From: MED-G105 sp039819085
GTDB taxonomy: Bacteria; Pseudomonadota; Alphaproteobacteria; Caulobacterales; Parvularculaceae
Length of the DNA stretch: 48,766 nt
Reading direction: 5' to 3'
Assembly: GCA_039819085.1 (NCBI GenBank)
Contig: JBCBSQ010000018.1
Coordinates: 1 to 48,766, forward strand
Part shown: positions 48,604-48,766 of the stretch, in pieces
Layout: each line of letters begins with the position of its first letter
Position numbering within the stretch: the first letter of the stretch is position 1
Made by a program: the position numbers and the translations under genes
Notes under the pieces: generated by a model
What the model was told of the DNA's origin: nothing
The model's database searches: none
The model's input: only the letters and a program-made list of their open reading frames with translations

Positions 48604-48766
48604 ATGTCGGCTTTTGATATCTCGAAAGATGAAATGCCCAGCGGCGCGCCGGAGAGATCCGCGGGCGGCGCACTCGCGCTCTGCGACTTGCCGAAGGACA
48701 CGCGCGCGCGCATTGCGTCGATCGTGAGCGCGGACGCGGGATTGGAAGCGAAGCTGCGGGAGATTG
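48604..48766 (+). CDS. FeoA-like protein, 5' part only
   Basis: An in-frame stop at 48595 limits the start to ATG 48604 or an internal ATG at 48634. The window ends after 54 codons. LCDLPKDTRARIASI followed by AGLEAKLREI matches the start of FeoA-type SH3-like domains, which assist the FeoB ferrous-iron transporter. A possible iron-responsive palindrome directly upstream agrees. feoB would be expected just beyond the window. The ribosome site is not obvious. Confidence 0.65.
   Translation, partial: MSAFDISKDEMPSGAPERSAGGALALCDLPKDTRARIASIVSADAGLEAKLREI

Overview
The window is about 49 kb of GC-rich chromosomal DNA, very probably from an alphaproteobacterium. The evidence is a run gltA–gltX–comEC–lexA–trpC–trpD–trpG–trpE–ppiD–tpiA that resembles alphaproteobacterial gene order, a GTTC-N7-GTTC SOS box in front of lexA (the alphaproteobacterial LexA site), a KLSKR-type GltX, and a VPLPA-CTERM-like surface protein. 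A member of Parvularculales or a related order would fit, but the genus cannot be fixed from this sequence. Genes are tightly packed on both strands. I see no rRNA, CRISPR array, insertion sequence or recognisable prophage.

Layout. 1–4.0 kb: small membrane proteins (DUF3429, two unknowns, a TauE/SafE-type permease, DUF805) and a VOC protein. 4.1–10.6 kb: a propionate (2-methylcitrate) locus with prpD, prpB, prpC and an enoyl-CoA hydratase, interrupted by a small acidic protein, two paralogous VOC proteins and a DUF3291 protein. 10.6–15.3 kb: a CPA-type cation/proton antiporter with a TrkA-like tail, a short histidine-kinase-like protein with a degenerate N-box, and a HerA/DUF87 ATPase 10 bp behind it. 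15.3–18.8 kb: exported isoaspartyl peptidase and lipoprotein amidase genes facing each other, then DUF2147. 18.8–21.5 kb: sfsA, then a map–small membrane protein–radC operon, with a 15-bp tandem repeat upstream of map.

21.6–24.7 kb: two abutting LuxR-type regulators divergent from a VPLPA-CTERM-like exported protein and a coupled 52-residue membrane peptide. Palindromic and direct repeats lie in the shared control region. 25–28.4 kb: a BON–LysM protein, a CinA-type molybdopterin-fold protein, a TPR protein and L-serine dehydratase. 28.4–29.5 kb: tRNA-Leu(UAA) followed by one AT-richer gene for a membrane protein, which looks acquired. 29.6–33.8 kb: an acyl-CoA ligase, a Rieske–thiamine-diphosphate enzyme fusion and two tiny membrane proteins behind gltA. 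34–48.5 kb: the conserved housekeeping block. Within it the trp genes are split by a divergent polysaccharide deacetylase gene and a DM13 protein gene on the other strand. The window ends in a FeoA-like gene cut by the edge.

Functional themes are propionyl-CoA and short-chain acid oxidation (prp genes, hydratase, acyl-CoA ligase, citrate synthase), tryptophan biosynthesis, DNA repair and uptake (lexA, radC, comEC), and envelope functions. The least explained pieces are the LuxR pair/VPLPA/small-peptide cluster, the Rieske–TPP fusion, the kinase-like/HerA pair and the lone gene after tRNA-Leu. All functions are assigned by recognising motifs in the sequence; no database search was run.
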